A stretch of DNA of 64,000 nt from Youngiibacter multivorans (GCF_017873395.1 NZ_JAGGKC010000002.1:132738-196737); one strand, 5' to 3'; shown: positions 33,434 through 42,882, counted from the stretch's first letter. Notes: a model not told the origin generated them from the sequence alone. A program made the numbers and translations.

Positions 33434-34703
33434 TGTCATAATTGTAGGCACTGGAGTATCAGGTCTCTTTGCGGCACTCAACCTCTCAAGGGACAGGAAG
33501 ATACTTATCATAACAAAAGGCAAAATGGACCAGAGCGATTCTAACCTTGCCCAGGGTGGAATCTGCGTCCAGCTGGATGACGAGGATCACGACATCTTCA
33601 TGGAGGATACACTGAAGGCAGGTCACTACGAGAACAGCCGGGAAGCTGTTGATGTCATGATAAGGGGTTCCAGGGAGGTTATTGACGACCTTGTGAGGCT
33701 TGGAGTCGAATTTGACAAGGAAGATGGTATATATTCCTATACAAGGGAAGGCGCTCACAGCAGGGCAAGGATACTGCACTGCAAGGATACGACAGGAAGG
33801 GAGATCAACAGCACTCTGCTTGAAAAAGTGCTTGGACTTAAGAATGTTGAGATACTTGAGGACACTACACTTGTTGACATACTGGCAAAGGATGGCAGGT
33901 GCTACGGCATAGTAGCGAGGACATCAGACCAGATACTCAGGAACATTTATGCGCAGGTCACTATCCTGGCTACCGGAGGCATAGGAGGCCTATTCAAGAA
34001 GTCCACCAATTATCCTCATCTGACAGGAGATGCCGTGGCTATCGCTCTAAAGCATGGGATAGTCGTCAAGGACATAGACTACATACAGATACACCCTACC
34101 GCCCTCTACACTGACAAGCCTGGCAGGGCATTCCTCATCTCAGAATCTGTCAGAGGTGAAGGTGCGGTACTTTTAAACAAGAGCGGTGAACGGTTCACTG
34201 ACGAACTTCAGCCAAGGGATGTGGTGACAAAGAAGATACTCGAGCAGATGGAGAAGGATGACATGCCATATGTGAGGCTTTGCCTGAAGGACCATGTCAA
34301 GGCAGATATCAGGGAAAGGTTCCCGAACATATACGAGCATTGCCTGAAGGAGGGCTTCGACATTACCAGGGAGTGCATTCCCGTGGTCCCGGCCCAGCAC
34401 TACTTCATGGGCGGGCTTGAGGTAAACCTTGATTCCAGGACCTCCATGGCTAATCTCTACGCTGTCGGAGAGACTAGCTGCAACGGTGTTCATGGCAGAA
34501 ACCGCCTTGCCAGCAACTCACTGCTTGAAAGCCTGGTATTCAGCAAGAGGGCAGCACTTGACATCGAAAAAAACTGGAAAATGACAGACCACCCTGATTT
34601 TCCTGAGCCTAAATATCCTGAAAAGAACAGGATGGCAGAGGATGACAAAAGGATGATACTAGAGGAGATACGAAAGGAAGAGGAAAATGCAGAAGAACAT
34701 TGA
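33420..34703 (+). CDS. nadB: L-aspartate oxidase
   Basis: FAD enzyme of 427 residues making iminoaspartate for NadA. Dinucleotide fold DVIIVGTGVSGLFAAL at the start, SNLAQGGICVQLD, HSRARILHC and DYIQIHPTALY, and a C-terminal GVHGRNRLASNSLLESL, all typical. The family is about 500-540 residues in proteobacteria; the shorter C-terminus here is usual in Clostridia and Thermotogae. In anaerobes fumarate is the likely electron acceptor. AGGAAG precedes ATG 33420. Overlaps nadC by 17 bases. Confidence 0.94.
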   Translation: MKEYDVIIVGTGVSGLFAALNLSRDRKILIITKGKMDQSDSNLAQGGICVQLDDEDHDIFMEDTLKAGHYENSREAVDVMIRGSREVIDDLVRLGVEFDKEDGIYSYTREGAHSRARILHCKDTTGREINSTLLEKVLGLKNVEILEDTTLVDILAKDGRCYGIVARTSDQILRNIYAQVTILATGGIGGLFKKSTNYPHLTGDAVAIALKHGIVVKDIDYIQIHPTALYTDKPGRAFLISESVRGEGAVLLNKSGERFTDELQPRDVVTKKILEQMEKDDMPYVRLCLKDHVKADIRERFPNIYEHCLKEGFDITRECIPVVPAQHYFMGGLEVNLDSRTSMANLYAVGETSCNGVHGRNRLASNSLLESLVFSKRAALDIEKNWKMTDHPDFPEPKYPEKNRMAEDDKRMILEEIRKEEENAEEH

Positions 34704-35532
34704 TGACCTTATTCTTGCAGCACTAAAGGAGGACATACCCTCCGAAGACATTTCGACCAATTCAGTGATAAAAAGATATACGCGGGGAAAAGCCTCCCTA
34801 ATCTGCAAGCAGGACGGGATAATCGCAGGCCTCAAGGTTTTTGAAAGGGTATTCGCTCTTCTGGACGGCACCACAAGATGCAAATTTACTGTAAATGACG
34901 GTGACAAGGTCAGCAAAGGTCAGACATTGGGAGAAGTAGAGGGAGACATCCGGGTCATACTTTCCGGCGAAAGGACAGCTCTCAATTACCTTCAGAGGAT
35001 GAGCGGCATAGCAACACATACCAGGAAGATCGCTGACCTTCTGAAGGGAAGCAAAATTAAGCTTCTTGACACCAGAAAGACCACTCCCAACAACAGGATT
35101 TTCGAGAAATATGCCGTGAAGGTCGGAGGAGGCTACAACCATAGGTTCAGCCTTTCAGACGGTGTAATGCTCAAGGATAACCACATCGCAGCTGCTGGCG
35201 GAGTGAAGAATGCTGTGGAAATGGCCAGGGAGTATGCATCCTTTGTCCACAGGATAGAGGTAGAGGTCGAAAATTTCGAAATGCTTGCAGAAGCACTTGA
35301 AGCCGGAGCAGACATCATCATGCTTGACAACATGAGCCCCGAGGACATGAAAAAGGCAGTCGGGATTGTCAATGGCCGGGCACTGATCGAAAGCTCCGGA
35401 AACCTCACAGAGGAAAACATACCGAATCTCATTAATCTTGGCGTAGATTTCATTTCCTCTGGCGCTCTCACCTATTCTTCGTCTATACTTGACTTATCAC
35501 TAAAGAACCTTGAAAGGATACCATTAAAATGA
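34687..35532 (+). CDS. nadC: quinolinate phosphoribosyltransferase
   Basis: 281-residue enzyme converting quinolinate and PRPP to nicotinate mononucleotide with loss of CO2. Motifs: ERTALNYLQRMSGIAT, LLDTRKTTPN, GGGYNHRFSLSDGVMLKDNH (the first residues GGGYNHR and LKDNH bind substrate) and ADIIMLDNMSPEDM. Starts within the end of nadB and ends in an ATGA overlap with niaR. It completes the de novo pathway to NaMN. Confidence 0.95.
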   Translation: MQKNIDDLILAALKEDIPSEDISTNSVIKRYTRGKASLICKQDGIIAGLKVFERVFALLDGTTRCKFTVNDGDKVSKGQTLGEVEGDIRVILSGERTALNYLQRMSGIATHTRKIADLLKGSKIKLLDTRKTTPNNRIFEKYAVKVGGGYNHRFSLSDGVMLKDNHIAAAGGVKNAVEMAREYASFVHRIEVEVENFEMLAEALEAGADIIMLDNMSPEDMKKAVGIVNGRALIESSGNLTEENIPNLINLGVDFISSGALTYSSSILDLSLKNLERIPLK

Positions 35533-36035
35533 ATGGAGAAGATAGAAGAAAAAGTATCATCGAGCATCTGAAGTCTAGCAGCGAACCCCTTTCAGGCTCG
35601 CAGCTGGCAAAGCTCCTCGATGTCAGCCGCCAGGTCATTGTTCAGGATATGGCTCTGCTTCGCGCGACAAACCATGAAATCATCGCGACAAGCACGGGTT
35701 ATGTGCTGCAGGCAGGAGGCAGGTATCAGAGGATCATACATGTGGCTCATCATGACGACAGCATCCTGGATGAGCTCTATGCCATAGTTGACCTGGGCGG
35801 GCGGGTCCTGGACGTGAGGGTTGAACATAAGGTATACGGAAGCATATCAGCCGAGCTCTCCATAAAGTCCAGGAAGGACGCAAAGAAGCTCATGGACGAC
35901 ATTGCTTCAGGAAAAAGTTCCCCATTAAAGAACCTAACCCATGATGACCACTACCACCTGATCGAGGCAGACAGTGAAGAGGACCTTGATGCAATAGTAA
36001 ATGAGCTCAAGGCAAAGGGATATCTGATGGACTGA
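35529..36035 (+). CDS. niaR: NiaR (YrxA) transcriptional repressor of NAD synthesis
   Basis: 168 residues: N-terminal winged helix (SGSQLAKLLDVSRQVIVQDM) and a C-terminal 3H domain whose histidines are visible in VAHHDD, VEHKVYG and YHLIEAD. NiaR binds nicotinate and represses nad and niacin uptake genes. It is the last gene of nadABC (ATGA overlap), giving an autoregulated operon. See the candidate operator before nadA. Confidence 0.95.
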   Translation: MNGEDRRKSIIEHLKSSSEPLSGSQLAKLLDVSRQVIVQDMALLRATNHEIIATSTGYVLQAGGRYQRIIHVAHHDDSILDELYAIVDLGGRVLDVRVEHKVYGSISAELSIKSRKDAKKLMDDIASGKSSPLKNLTHDDHYHLIEADSEEDLDAIVNELKAKGYLMD

Positions 36036-36065
36036 AAGAAGGCAATCGTGCGATTGCCTTCTTTC
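36034..36065. terminator. terminator of the nad operon
   Basis: A perfect inverted repeat GAAAGAAGGCAATCG/CGATTGCCTTCTTTC starting within the niaR stop codon. It also faces the convergent flavodoxin gene. Confidence 0.85.
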
Positions 36066-36123
36066 AATGCTTATTCCATTATTTCAGCTTTAACGTAAAA
36101 ATGTGCTGATTTAGGTACTTCTC

Positions 36124-36594
36124 CTAAAGCTTGCTGACAATCTCCTCAGCCCAGGCCTTTGCCCTTTCTGTCTCCCCAGGGAGGACAGGTCCTTCCTTTC
36201 CTTGAACCATGAAGGTCTCCCCTGCCAGGATCCTGGCACCCTTCTTCTCAAGCGCTTCTGCAAGCTTCGGTGAAGCATGTCCGAAGAATTTTACAACTTT
36301 TTTGGTTATGAAGCCCTGCCCTTCTTCAGGCATGCTTGTGTCAAATACCGCAGCATCGAGTCCTGAAAGCGATCCCTCAGGAAGCCTTTCCAGAAGCTCC
36401 TTGAACTCTTCTGTATATCTGCCTCCATGGGTGGGCGTCCCGAAAAATACAAGATCAGCCCCTTCGAGGTCATGAAGATTGAGCTCTGATGCCCTCATCA
36501 GTCTCTCATCATGTCCGGCAACAGCTTCACGCAGAGCAAATGCAATCTTCTCAGTATTTCCATAGACTGAATCGTAGACAATAAGTATCCTCAT
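36124..36594 (-). CDS. flavodoxin-domain protein
   Basis: 156 residues with the FMN phosphate loop VYDSVYGNTEKIA at the N-terminus and FGTPTHGGRYTEEFKELLE around the isoalloxazine site. Similar to the flavodoxin domains of flavoproteins and protoporphyrinogen oxidase-like MenG. GGAGG lies before the ATG. It is a stand-alone electron carrier candidate in a window with several anaerobic redox genes. Partner unknown. Confidence 0.85.
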   Translation of the reverse strand: MRILIVYDSVYGNTEKIAFALREAVAGHDERLMRASELNLHDLEGADLVFFGTPTHGGRYTEEFKELLERLPEGSLSGLDAAVFDTSMPEEGQGFITKKVVKFFGHASPKLAEALEKKGARILAGETFMVQGKEGPVLPGETERAKAWAEEIVSKL

Positions 36595-36677
36595 ACCAGG
36601 CCTCCAGATTCGATAGATTTTGTTAATCTAAATATACCACAAAATAAGATATTTTTTTAATTTGTATAAAATTCAAT

Positions 36678-36706
36678 TTGACAAAATTGTTTTTCTTGGT
36701 TATATT
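36678..36706 (+). promoter_or_regulatory. strong promoter of the glutathione peroxidase gene
   Basis: A perfect TTGACA (36678-36683) and TATATT (36701-36706) with an ideal 17-base spacer. AT-rich flanks upstream could act as an UP element. Confidence 0.75.
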
Positions 36707-36741
36707 GTTATTAAGATAAAAATTAAGCAAGAGGTGCAAGA

Positions 36742-37218
36742 ATGAACGTACATGATTTCAGCGCAATAGACATAGACGGAGTTAACCAGGACCTTTCACA
36801 GTACAAGGGAAAGGTAATGCTTATAGTCAATACAGCAAGCAAATGCGGATTCACACCGCAGTATGAGGGTCTTGAAAAGCTCTATACAAAGCATGAGGAT
36901 AAAGGACTAGTCATACTCGGTTTCCCATGCAACCAGTTCAAGAGCCAGGAACCGGGTGATGAGAAGGACATAAAGAACTTCTGCGAAATCAACTATGGAG
37001 TATCCTTCCCCATGTTTGCAAAGGTAGATGTCAACGGCGACGATACCCATGAACTTTTCAAATACCTTAAAAGCGAGACTAAGGGACTTCTTGGAGAATC
37101 AGTCAAATGGAATTTCACCAAGTTCCTGGTTGACAAGGATGGCCGCGTGATAAGAAGATATGCCCCTACAGTAGAACCGCTTTCAATAGAGAACGATATA
37201 CTGGAGCTGCTTGGCTAG
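36742..37218 (+). CDS. glutathione peroxidase family (thiol peroxidase) protein
   Basis: 158 residues, the usual length. The peroxidatic residue is Cys35 (ASKCGFTPQY), not selenocysteine; FPCNQF carries the conserved Gln and the resolving Cys region, and WNFTKFLVD the conserved Trp and Asn. Cys-type bacterial Gpx usually takes electrons from thioredoxin, not glutathione. AGAGGT precedes the ATG and it has a strong promoter and its own terminator, so a well-expressed oxidative-stress enzyme is likely. Confidence 0.93.
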   Translation: MNVHDFSAIDIDGVNQDLSQYKGKVMLIVNTASKCGFTPQYEGLEKLYTKHEDKGLVILGFPCNQFKSQEPGDEKDIKNFCEINYGVSFPMFAKVDVNGDDTHELFKYLKSETKGLLGESVKWNFTKFLVDKDGRVIRRYAPTVEPLSIENDILELLG

Positions 37219-37269
37219 TTAAGCAAACTGGCACTCCTTCAATCGAATAAATTCCATCAGAACATAAAC

Positions 37270-37311
37270 AGACCACGTGTGAAAGAATATGAATTCTTAT
37301 ACACGTGGTCT
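37270..37311. terminator. bidirectional intrinsic terminator
   Basis: AGACCACGTGT pairs with ACACGTGGTCT, with further pairing of AAGAAT/ATTCTT inside, between convergent gpx and anSME genes. Confidence 0.8.
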
Positions 37312-37344
37312 TTATGATTCTCTTAAATAGAACTTAAGGTGATG

Positions 37345-38454
37345 TCATATGAGCCTTCCTGAAATCTCGAGAAGCCTATCGTAGGTTCTTGCGAAGAACT
37401 CCTTGTTGGCATCGCAATAATAATTCAGAGGCGCATCCCCATCCTGATGAACCCGATCCCGCCTGCAGCCGTTTCTGCAGAGTAAATGGAACCTACAGCT
37501 CCTGCATTTATCAGGGACAATCGCAGAGCTTGTTATGAATGTCTGGCAATTTCCAGATTCAAACATCTCCTTTAGAGAATCCGTGCATATGTTTCCAAGC
37601 CTATGACTGTCAAGCACATAGAAATCGCATGGGTAGACTTCTCCATCACCCTCGATCACATACTGGCAGGTGCATGCTCCAGACATACTGCATGATTCGG
37701 GTGAATGCCCCTTTATCATACCGACCAGGTTCTCAAAGTATCTTATGCTAACATAATCATCTCTTATCAGATCCCTGTACCAGAGGTCAAAAAGATTTGA
37801 CAAGAAAATCGAGTAATTGAGTGGAGAGAGGTTGTCATTTGAACTTCCTTTTTCACTTCCTTGCGGTTCCAGGTAAGGTATGAACTGAAGATGCCTGAAT
37901 CCCTGTCTTTTAAGAAACTCGTAGTTCTTCGTAACATGCCTTGCTGAGGGGCCTGTCACAACGCTCAGAATGTTGAAGTCGACTCTATATTCCTTAAGAA
38001 ATCTTGCAGCCTTCATGACAGCATTAAATGTCGGTTTCCCGAAATTGTCAATCCTGTTTTGGTTGTGCACCTCACTGCAACCATCTATAGATAATCCAAC
38101 CAAAAAGCTATTTTTGTAGAAAAACTCTGCCCACTCCTTGTCAATCACGTAACCATTGGTCTGGATAGAGCATGAGACCCTGATGTTCCTGGTATTGTAT
38201 CTCTTCACAAGTTCGATGAAATGTCTGTAGTAGTCAAGTCCGGCTAGCGTTGGTTCCCCACCCTGGAATGCGAAGCCACATGCCGATTCAGCCGCATCCA
38301 GCACCTTCCTTACAACGCATTCCAGCGTTTCATATGACATCATCCCGGTGAAAGGCGTTTCCCTCGAAGCAGATACGCTTTTGTAGAAACAGTATTTGCA
38401 ATCCATGTTACAGGCTGAGGAAGCAGGCTTCAAAAGTACGTTTATTGATCTCAT
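37345..38454 (-). CDS. anaerobic sulfatase-maturating enzyme (radical SAM/SPASM)
   Basis: 369-residue radical SAM enzyme that oxidises a sulfatase Cys or Ser to formylglycine. The radical SAM cysteines are C15-x3-C19-x2-C22 (CNMDCKYC). FQGGEPTLAG is the next conserved motif. The C-terminal SPASM domain carries two auxiliary clusters (CSMSGACTCQY, VYPCDF, CRSCRFHLLCRNGCRRDR given in part as CRSCRFHLLCRNGC). It lies after the sulfatase gene in the same direction, which gives its substrate. GGAGAT precedes the ATG. Confidence 0.93.
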   Translation of the reverse strand: MRSINVLLKPASSACNMDCKYCFYKSVSASRETPFTGMMSYETLECVVRKVLDAAESACGFAFQGGEPTLAGLDYYRHFIELVKRYNTRNIRVSCSIQTNGYVIDKEWAEFFYKNSFLVGLSIDGCSEVHNQNRIDNFGKPTFNAVMKAARFLKEYRVDFNILSVVTGPSARHVTKNYEFLKRQGFRHLQFIPYLEPQGSEKGSSNDNLSPLNYSIFLSNLFDLWYRDLIRDDYVSIRYFENLVGMIKGHSPESCSMSGACTCQYVIEGDGEVYPCDFYVLDSHRLGNICTDSLKEMFESGNCQTFITSSAIVPDKCRSCRFHLLCRNGCRRDRVHQDGDAPLNYYCDANKEFFARTYDRLLEISGRLI

Positions 38455-38477
38455 GGTATCTCCAATCGAATTTTCAT

Positions 38478-38506
38478 GGCCGCCAAGTAATCATCCTATG
38501 GCGGCC
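38478..38506 (-). other. hairpin between sulfatase and maturase genes
   Basis: GGCCGCCA pairs perfectly with TGGCGGCC around a 13-base loop. There is no T-run on the minus strand, so it is more likely an mRNA processing or attenuation element than a terminator. Confidence 0.5.
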
Positions 38507-38531
38507 AATTTCACTCTTATCTTTCAGTTCC

Positions 38532-40028
38532 TTACCTTGCGTCCCTCTTCACCGGAACGAAGTCACCTGTCTCCATGTAGTATTGTAGTAGACGTGCCTT
38601 CATTTCAGTGAGCCTTTCAGAATATGCAGGGTCATCTATGGCATTTCTTAGCTCCATAGGGTCTTTGTCAAGGTCATAAAGTTCATCCTTCTCATAAAGC
38701 CGGTATGTGTACTTCAGGTTACCCATTCGTATCATGCATGCCTTCGTGTGCTGCGGACCCTCCTCGCATTGGGTGCTAAGCCTGGGCCAGTAATGCGACT
38801 TGGGTCCGTGCCCGCCTTCCATCGCCTGCACCTCACCATGCAGCCTTCCACCCTCGCAGAATACAGCGTCCTTGTGTTCGTCATCACCATTGAAGGTATG
38901 AATAAGCGACTTCCCGAATTGCGTATATCCAAGGTCTATACCCGCTATTTCAGAAATCGTTGCAGGCAGGTCAAGAAGCTCTACCAATGCCGGTGATATC
39001 CTGGATTTTACATTGTAGCTTGCTGATGGTTTCACAATCAGTGGGATGTTCGATATTGGGTCTTCAAAACAGTTCTGCACCTTCTCGACTATTCCATAGT
39101 CTCCTGTGTAATCTCCGTGGTCACTGAACACAAAGATGCTCGTTTCATCATAAAGTCCTGAAGCCTTCAGTTTGTCGCTTATAATGCCGTAGTGCTCGTC
39201 AAATTGCGAAACCATGGCAAGGTATGTGGCTCTCAGCTCGTCGTACTTCTGATCTGTCCAGCTCTTGAGCTCTTGTTTCTCCCTAATTCCATAGAGCATA
39301 CCCGGCTTGTCCTTCAGCTTTTCTACATCTGGACGTTTTTCTGGCAACTTCGTCCTGTCAATCATGCTGTACCACGGATCACTGCATACATACGGCGGAT
39401 GCGGATAGATCAGCGATATATAAAGCAGGAAAGGCTTCTCGCTTCCCTCCTTTGTCCTTCTGTCAATGTAGTCAAGGGCGCTCTGAATACAGTTGTAGTC
39501 AAACCCCTGTTCGGCAAGCTCAGAATCCTGTCTTCCGAGATAGAATGAATATGGTGAAACATCCTTCATGAATTCCGGTCTTGTGAAACCTTTCATGTAG
39601 TCCCCTGACTGCTTGAAGAAGGAGCTCTCACTCAAACCTTCGGGATTCACCCTGTTCAACTGGTCCAGCCCGTTATAGAATTCATCGCAGTACTCTGTTT
39701 TTGGCATTCCAGATGGCAGGACATCATTCCTGCCTATCCATATGACCTCATATCCGTTCTGTTTCATCTTCCTCAGGATGTTCTCCTCATCCTCGCGCTG
39801 CAAGAAATGCATTGTTCTGTGACCAGTGGTATGAGGGTAAAGGCCTGTAAGGAAGCTGCACCTTGATGGGACACATACAGGATTCTGACAATATGCGTTC
39901 TCGAAGGAAATCCCCTCTTTCGCAAGCTTGTCAAGGTTTGGAGTTATTGATGCCGTGTTCCCCATATGCGCCAGTGAATCACTTCTCATCTGGTCGGCTA
40001 CGAAGAGCACGATGTTTTTCTTGTTCAT
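38532..40028 (-). CDS. cytoplasmic Cys-type sulfatase
   Basis: 498-residue type I sulfatase. The formylglycine site is Cys52 in CVPSR (C-x-P-S-R), with SFLTGLYPHTTG after it, metal ligand Asp11 (FVADQMRSD) and VFSDHGDYTGD later. There is no signal peptide, so it acts in the cytoplasm. Such enzymes in Firmicutes desulfate sugars or carry choline-sulfatase-like roles. AGGAGG precedes the ATG. The EIIC upstream (37-base gap) and anSME downstream form one unit. Confidence 0.93.
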   Translation of the reverse strand: MNKKNIVLFVADQMRSDSLAHMGNTASITPNLDKLAKEGISFENAYCQNPVCVPSRCSFLTGLYPHTTGHRTMHFLQREDEENILRKMKQNGYEVIWIGRNDVLPSGMPKTEYCDEFYNGLDQLNRVNPEGLSESSFFKQSGDYMKGFTRPEFMKDVSPYSFYLGRQDSELAEQGFDYNCIQSALDYIDRRTKEGSEKPFLLYISLIYPHPPYVCSDPWYSMIDRTKLPEKRPDVEKLKDKPGMLYGIREKQELKSWTDQKYDELRATYLAMVSQFDEHYGIISDKLKASGLYDETSIFVFSDHGDYTGDYGIVEKVQNCFEDPISNIPLIVKPSASYNVKSRISPALVELLDLPATISEIAGIDLGYTQFGKSLIHTFNGDDEHKDAVFCEGGRLHGEVQAMEGGHGPKSHYWPRLSTQCEEGPQHTKACMIRMGNLKYTYRLYEKDELYDLDKDPMELRNAIDDPAYSERLTEMKARLLQYYMETGDFVPVKRDAR

Positions 40029-40065
40029 GTTTCCTCCTTGGTTTTGCTTCGGTTATTATTCCAGC

Positions 40066-41379
40066 CTATACTGTTACCTCAGCTTCCTCTTCCATTTCAA
40101 CGCTCTCCGCCTTCAGCGCTTCTGCATCAAGAACTTTGAAGAAAGGAAGGTAGATTATGAATTGCACACCTACAAGCACTATCTGCCAGAGTGCCACCTT
40201 CCAGCCACCAGATAGGAATCCTGACATTATTACAGGGGTGCCAAGTGGTATTGCCATCCCATTAAGCCTTGGAAGTATCCCTGCAACAGTAAGCGCATAT
40301 GAGAGTCCGAAGGTAGCAATAGGCACGAGTATCATCGGAATCAAGGTTATGGTATTGAGCACATATGGCAGGCCGAAGGTTATCGGCTCATTGATGCTGC
40401 AGAGTACACCTGGCAATGAAAGCTTCCCAAGGGTTCTGTACCTTTTGCTTCTGGCTACAAATGCCAGGCAAAGTGCTAATCCTATGCTCCCTCCTACACC
40501 ACCAAGCGATGCGTATGTCAGCCACACCGACGGGGAGATTATGTTAGGAAGTGCAGTTCCTGCCGCAAATGCCGCAAGGTTCTCCAGGCCGGACTGTGCG
40601 TAGAGTATTGTTATGAATGGACCTACAACCATTCCTCCATGTATTCCGAAGAACCAAAGCGTGCTGCTCAAAAATATTAGAACAAAGAAGGTCATAGGGC
40701 TGGCACCCAACTTCATGAGCGGAGACTTTAGTAGTCCATATATGAACGAGTTGAAATCCCCGTACTTGGTTATTGAGAAAAGGAACCTTACTACTGCAAA
40801 AAGAAAGCCAATGCAGAAGGCAGGTACAATCGCTGAAAACGACCTGGATATCATAGGAGGTACGCTTTCAGGCATCTTGATGCCGATATTCCTGCTTATG
40901 AATATTCCATATATCGAAGGTACTACAAGTCCGAGAATCATTGCGCTGAAAAGGCCGGGAGCTCCGAGGTAGGTGGTAGGCAGAACCAATGAAGAAGCAC
41001 CTGAATCGTTTTTCATAATCACCAGAGGGATCATGAGTAGAAACACCAACAGTGTCAGTATTCCGACTGTTACTGATTCCTTCGTATAACCCTTCTCATC
41101 TGCAAGGGCTCTGGCGATTGCAAATGAGGTGTACACTGCGAACATGTTGGTAGAAACGGCAGGTATGAGCATGAATATCGTCTTAAGACCAGTAGAGGTC
41201 ACAAATTGCTGGTATGCCGGAATGTTAAAGCTTCCGATAAGCGTAAACAAAGCGCCTATGATAAGTACGGGGAGCAGTTCAGAGAACCCTCTTGTTATTG
41301 CTTTCAGATAAATGTTGTTTGATATTTTCACTGCGAATGGCAACAAATTTTCTTCTATGAATGCGGTCAATTTTTTCAT
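40066..41379 (-). CDS. PTS EIIC, lactose/cellobiose family
   Basis: 437-residue membrane component of a phosphotransferase system, with about ten membrane segments and family motifs FGIHGGMVVGP and INEPITFGLPYVLNT. It transports and phosphorylates a beta-linked disaccharide-like sugar. No EIIA or EIIB is present in the window, so these must come from elsewhere. ATG 41379 is chosen (GGAGAGG 9 bases upstream; ATG 41397 lies before it). Cotranscription with a sulfatase points to a sulfated sugar substrate. Confidence 0.9.
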   Translation of the reverse strand: MKKLTAFIEENLLPFAVKISNNIYLKAITRGFSELLPVLIIGALFTLIGSFNIPAYQQFVTSTGLKTIFMLIPAVSTNMFAVYTSFAIARALADEKGYTKESVTVGILTLLVFLLMIPLVIMKNDSGASSLVLPTTYLGAPGLFSAMILGLVVPSIYGIFISRNIGIKMPESVPPMISRSFSAIVPAFCIGFLFAVVRFLFSITKYGDFNSFIYGLLKSPLMKLGASPMTFFVLIFLSSTLWFFGIHGGMVVGPFITILYAQSGLENLAAFAAGTALPNIISPSVWLTYASLGGVGGSIGLALCLAFVARSKRYRTLGKLSLPGVLCSINEPITFGLPYVLNTITLIPMILVPIATFGLSYALTVAGILPRLNGMAIPLGTPVIMSGFLSGGWKVALWQIVLVGVQFIIYLPFFKVLDAEALKAESVEMEEEAEVTV

Positions 41380-41397
41380 TATTGATTTCCTCTCCAT

Positions 41398-41889
41398 TCT
41401 TCTTCTGAAGTAAATACAGTGCGTTCATATTGTTGTGTAGCAACAGCAAATTTTACAGCTTGAATCTTATCTGAACCGGAACTATTCAATCCGGAAAGCA
41501 AGGTATGAACCATTTACCGGACCGATGACCAAAGGTTTCAGCGATTCGGATTTTTTCAGATATCTGGCCGGAGATTCTAATGGTGTTCAGACTATCTTTA
41601 GAAGAATAGTTAATCTTCTATCAATACCTGCATTGGAATCCTTTACTCAGTTATATCATCGACCGGAATTTTTTGCAATAGTTTAATGGATAATTTTCCG
41701 TTATTTGATGCCAATATATTCCAATTCATCCATTCCCACTCTGTCCCAATGCTTTTCGAGGCATATCATGATTTTTTCACATCATCAGGACATCCAAAGA
41801 TTCAGAATGTATGATAGGATATATAATATACGTGATGTATTGTCTGTGAATTCTGCTATGCGTTACAGAAATGTGAGAGGATGAAGAAA
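41398..41889. other. divergent control region of the EIIC operon and RpiR gene
   Basis: About 490 bases without a gene. A plus-strand TATAAT occurs at 41821-41829 near the RpiR start. CCGGAA or CCGGA recurs four times (about 41476-41492, 41518, 41570, 41660), possibly operator half-sites for the adjacent regulator, but spacing is irregular. No terminator or repeat family is visible. Confidence 0.4.
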
Positions 41890-42675
41890 ATGGAGAATCC
41901 CCTTGAATTAATCAAATCAATACAGAAGCCTACAAAGTCGGATAGTTTGATTTCTGAATATATTTTGGAAAACCCTGTCGAAGTAGTGCGCCAGAACCTT
42001 TCCAGCCTTGCAAAGAGCACAAAGACATCCAACACCGCAATAATGCGATTCTGCCAGAAAATCGGCTACCAAGGCTTCAGTGAGTTTAAGTATGACCTGT
42101 CAAGATATATACTATCAGGCGAATCAAGTTCTACTCAGAACAGCGAAAATCCTGCTGACATCAGTGATAGGATAGGGCATATCACCGACAAGTATGTCCA
42201 ATATCTCAACAGGCTGAATGCTGAACTTGATATTGACGAAACAAAGGCGCTTGTGAAAAGCATTTGCACATCGAAAAGAATTGTCATCCTTGGTTTCAAC
42301 AGAACAGGTCTTTCTGCAAAGCAGCTATCGCTGAGGCTCGGGAAGATTGGCATATCGTCGCAGTCAATAGTTGATTACCCTGTCATGGTTGATTATTCTA
42401 ACATCCTAAGCAAGGATGACCTTGTGGTAGTTTTTTCCATCTCAGCGGCATCGATGTACAAGGATGTATGCAAACAGATGAAGCAATCTGGATGCAACGT
42501 AGTACTAATAACCATGACCCCACAGAGCAATTTGAAGAATAATGTGACGTCAACCATTGTACTTCCCAGGATTTCACGATCCGGAGACATAAGCTTCCTG
42601 GATGACCAGGCGATTTTTTTCGTCCTTATTGAAATCCTTGTAGGTGAAACAGCTGTCTATCTAAGGAAGTCATAA
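41890..42675 (+). CDS. RpiR-family transcriptional regulator
   Basis: 261 residues: N-terminal helix-turn-helix (LAKSTKTSNTAIMRFCQKIG) and a C-terminal SIS sugar-phosphate-binding domain (RIVILGFNRTGLSAKQLS, then DLVVVFSISAAS). It is divergent from the EIIC-sulfatase-anSME operon and most likely regulates it in response to an imported sugar phosphate. ATG 41890 has GAGAGG 9 bases upstream; the ATG at 41881 is too close to that site. Confidence 0.9.
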   Translation: MENPLELIKSIQKPTKSDSLISEYILENPVEVVRQNLSSLAKSTKTSNTAIMRFCQKIGYQGFSEFKYDLSRYILSGESSSTQNSENPADISDRIGHITDKYVQYLNRLNAELDIDETKALVKSICTSKRIVILGFNRTGLSAKQLSLRLGKIGISSQSIVDYPVMVDYSNILSKDDLVVVFSISAASMYKDVCKQMKQSGCNVVLITMTPQSNLKNNVTSTIVLPRISRSGDISFLDDQAIFFVLIEILVGETAVYLRKS

Positions 42676-42838
42676 ACCAGACTACAGCGCTTCAGAGCCA
42701 GTTTCCTCCTATTTTGCTATTGACATTATACGAGAATCGGAAACGCATGTAACGCTGGTTTTTTAATCAAAATGGAGGTATCCGCCAAATTAATCTCAAA
42801 TCTTTCAAAGAAAGTGAATTATTTTTAAACAAATACTA

Positions 42839-42867
42839 TTGACGTACATTACCTCTGTATGTATAAT
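42839..42867 (+). promoter_or_regulatory. promoter of the amt-PII gene
   Basis: TTGACG (42839-42844) and perfect TATAAT (42862-42867) with a 17-base spacer. The spacer contains a TACAT/ATGTA dyad. Transcription would start near 42874. Confidence 0.75.
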
Positions 42868-42882
42868 CCTAGTATCAGCAGC

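Noticed and set aside
41476..41675. Four CCGGA motifs before the EIIC operon as RpiR operators.
   Set aside because: Spacing and orientation are irregular; kept only as a note in the intergenic entry.
42690..42765. Possible terminator after the RpiR gene.
   Set aside because: A CCAG/CTGG pairing and a T-run exist, but the stem is too weak and the loop too long.
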